NCBI GenBank assembly: GCA_948470475.1
Contig: OX419347.1
Location: 12,137,722-12,201,721, forward strand
Source of the DNA: Galaxea fascicularis
Lineage: Eukaryota; Cnidaria; Anthozoa; Scleractinia; Euphylliidae
DNA length: 64,000 nt
Direction: 5' to 3'
This document shows, one piece after another, positions 62,632 through 64,000 of the stretch. The position numbers were made by a program, and so were the translations under genes. Below the pieces are notes generated by a model. That model did not search any database, was not told where the DNA came from, and saw nothing but the letters and a program-made list of their open reading frames with translations. The first letter of the stretch is position 1. Every line of letters begins with the position of its first letter.

Positions 62632-64000
62632 ATGGAAAAACAAAACGTTGAAGGAAGTAAGCAGCGTTGTTCTTTAACACGAAACGAGGAGACGGACAGG
62701 ACTCTGGAAGAATACAGAAGGGAAGCAGATAATTACTTGTCTCGCTCGGAATATAGCAAAGCTAAAAAATATTTTGAGAAAGTGATTGCAATTCAGACAA
62801 AAGATTTTAAGGGTGCGGACAAACATCGCGAAGCAACAGATTACAAAAACGTGAGTCGGGTTTGTTATTTGCTTGGTGAATATGGCAAGGCAAAAGAATA
62901 CCTCGAAAAGGAACTTTCAATCAGAAAGGAAACAGGTGACAGAATAGGAGAAGGCAACTGTTATGGAGTTTTAGGGAATGTACTCTATTCTCTTCGACAG
63001 TATGACATTGCTGTAGAATACCATGAGAAATCACTTGAGATCACAAAAGAAACTGGTGATCGAAGAGCTGAAGGAATATGTTACGGAAACCTGGGAACTG
63101 TGCTTCAATTTCTTGAGGATTTTGACGAAGCTAAAAAATGCCTCGAGGAAGCGATTATGATCAGCAAGGAAATCGGAGTTAGAAAAGACGAGGGTTCTTT
63201 TTGTGGAAACCTAGGAAATGTGTTATGTTCTCTTGGAGATTTTAAAAAGGCTAAAGAATATCACGAGATAGCACTAGCGATTAGCAAAGAAACGGGCAAC
63301 AAAAAAGGGGAAGGTTCCTCTTTAGGAAACCTAGGAACTGTGTTTCATGCCCTTGGGGATTATGGTAAAGCAAAAGACTATTACGAGAAGGCACTTGTAA
63401 TCAGAAGAGCACTTGCGGACAGAAAAGGAGAGGTAGTTGATTACCAAAACTTAGGAGCTGCATCGTATTCCCTTGGTGATTATGACAACGCTAAAGAATA
63501 TCATGCAAAAGCACTTGCGATCACTCAAGAAATTGGTGACAGAGTAGAAGAACATGCATTATCTGTAGCGCTTGGATGTATTTCTCATTCTCTCCGAGAA
63601 TACGAGAAGGCTAAAGAATGTTATGAGAAGTCACTATCGATAGCAAAAGAAATTGGCGATAAAAGAGAAGAAAGCTCTTCATATCAACTCTTAGGAACTG
63701 TGTGTCATGCCCTTGGGGAATATCGCAACGCCAAAGGCTACTACGAGAAAGCACTTGCGATCAGAGACGAAACTCGTGCAACAGAAAGAAAGGCAGTAGA
63801 TTACTTAAACCTAGGCGTTGTCTCTTGTTCTCTTGGAGAGTATGACATTTCCAGAGCATATCTAGAGAGAGCGCTCATGATTAGTAAAGAAACTGGCGAT
63901 AAAAATGCGGAAGGTGCTTCCTACTATAACCTCGGAACTGTGTTTCAAGCCCTTGGGGGATACGGTAAAGCTGTAGACTTTCACGAGAAAGGACTTGTCC
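62632..64000 (+). CDS. Tandem tetratricopeptide-repeat protein (partial, runs off the window)
   Basis: From the ATG at 62632 the frame is open for 456 codons to the window edge. After about 25 polar residues come at least ten 40-residue repeats (120-bp period) of the kind 'NLGTVFHALGDYGKAKDYYE' followed by 'KALVIRRALADRKGEV'. These are TPR units of the GPSM2/LGN and kinesin-light-chain-like type, with conserved Gly, Tyr, Ala and the helix-B 'AKEYHEKAL'. TPR arrays are protein-interaction scaffolds; cnidarians have large families of them, some fused to NACHT or death domains. An acceptor-like 'tttttgttgcag' 34 bp upstream suggests a 5' untranslated exon. The C-terminus is not visible. Confidence 0.9.
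   Translation, partial: MEKQNVEGSKQRCSLTRNEETDRTLEEYRREADNYLSRSEYSKAKKYFEKVIAIQTKDFKGADKHREATDYKNVSRVCYLLGEYGKAKEYLEKELSIRKETGDRIGEGNCYGVLGNVLYSLRQYDIAVEYHEKSLEITKETGDRRAEGICYGNLGTVLQFLEDFDEAKKCLEEAIMISKEIGVRKDEGSFCGNLGNVLCSLGDFKKAKEYHEIALAISKETGNKKGEGSSLGNLGTVFHALGDYGKAKDYYEKALVIRRALADRKGEVVDYQNLGAASYSLGDYDNAKEYHAKALAITQEIGDRVEEHALSVALGCISHSLREYEKAKECYEKSLSIAKEIGDKREESSSYQLLGTVCHALGEYRNAKGYYEKALAIRDETRATERKAVDYLNLGVVSCSLGEYDISRAYLERALMISKETGDKNAEGASYYNLGTVFQALGGYGKAVDFHEKGLV

Overview
The window is eukaryotic: genes are split by GT-AG introns, intergenic and intronic DNA is AT-rich and full of short inverted-repeat elements, and no bacterial operon structure is present. The genes suggest a cnidarian, most likely a stony coral or other hexacorallian. 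The evidence is a large secreted von Willebrand A / thrombospondin-1 adhesin of the coral coadhesin type, Penelope-like and Tc1/Harbinger/hAT-like debris, and a tandem-TPR gene. This taxonomic reading is inference.

Layout. (1) 5.5-36.5 kb, minus strand: one gene of 30 exons whose junctions I could follow in phase from a signal-peptide ATG at 36524 to a stop at 5492 (6138 coding bases, 2045 residues). Domain order is signal peptide, fibronectin type II, an unnamed beta-sandwich-like region, F5/8 type C (discoidin), three vWA domains each followed by two TSP1 repeats, then twelve more TSP1 repeats, five of them almost identical 180-bp copies inside one exon. Its introns hold a truncated LINE, a Harbinger fragment, SINEs and MITEs. 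(2) 36.5-44 kb: no host gene; a 2.1-kb inverted-repeat element with MITEs nested inside it, a 5-bp-TSD MITE, and a 1.5-kb foldback structure with minisatellite arms. (3) 44.1-48.3 kb, minus strand: a complete three-exon gene for protein Asterix (WDR83OS), 106 residues, with a Tc1-like relic in intron 2. (4) 50.6-54.8 kb, plus strand: a two-exon gene for a secreted or membrane-anchored protein with two avidin domains, head to head with Asterix. A 1.95-kb inverted-repeat element with a 6-bp target duplication sits between them. (5) 54.8-60.9 kb: no recognised gene. (6) 60.9-62.4 kb: a 1.48-kb inverted-repeat element with a 6-bp target duplication that carries two splice-compatible minus-strand exons ending in a homeodomain. 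(7) 62.6 kb to the edge, plus strand: a tandem tetratricopeptide-repeat gene, open at the right end.

The genes do not form a pathway. Asterix is a housekeeping ER chaperone subunit; the vWA/TSP1 protein is extracellular, perhaps part of skeletal or mucus matrix; the avidin protein is probably a cell-surface or secreted biotin-binding protein. The main candidates for something undescribed are the natural tandem avidin with a hydrophobic tail, the homeodomain exons enclosed in a transposon-like element, a set of GAGGGTC-ended elements with 6-bp target duplications and subterminal repeat arrays, and the foldback element with minisatellite arms.
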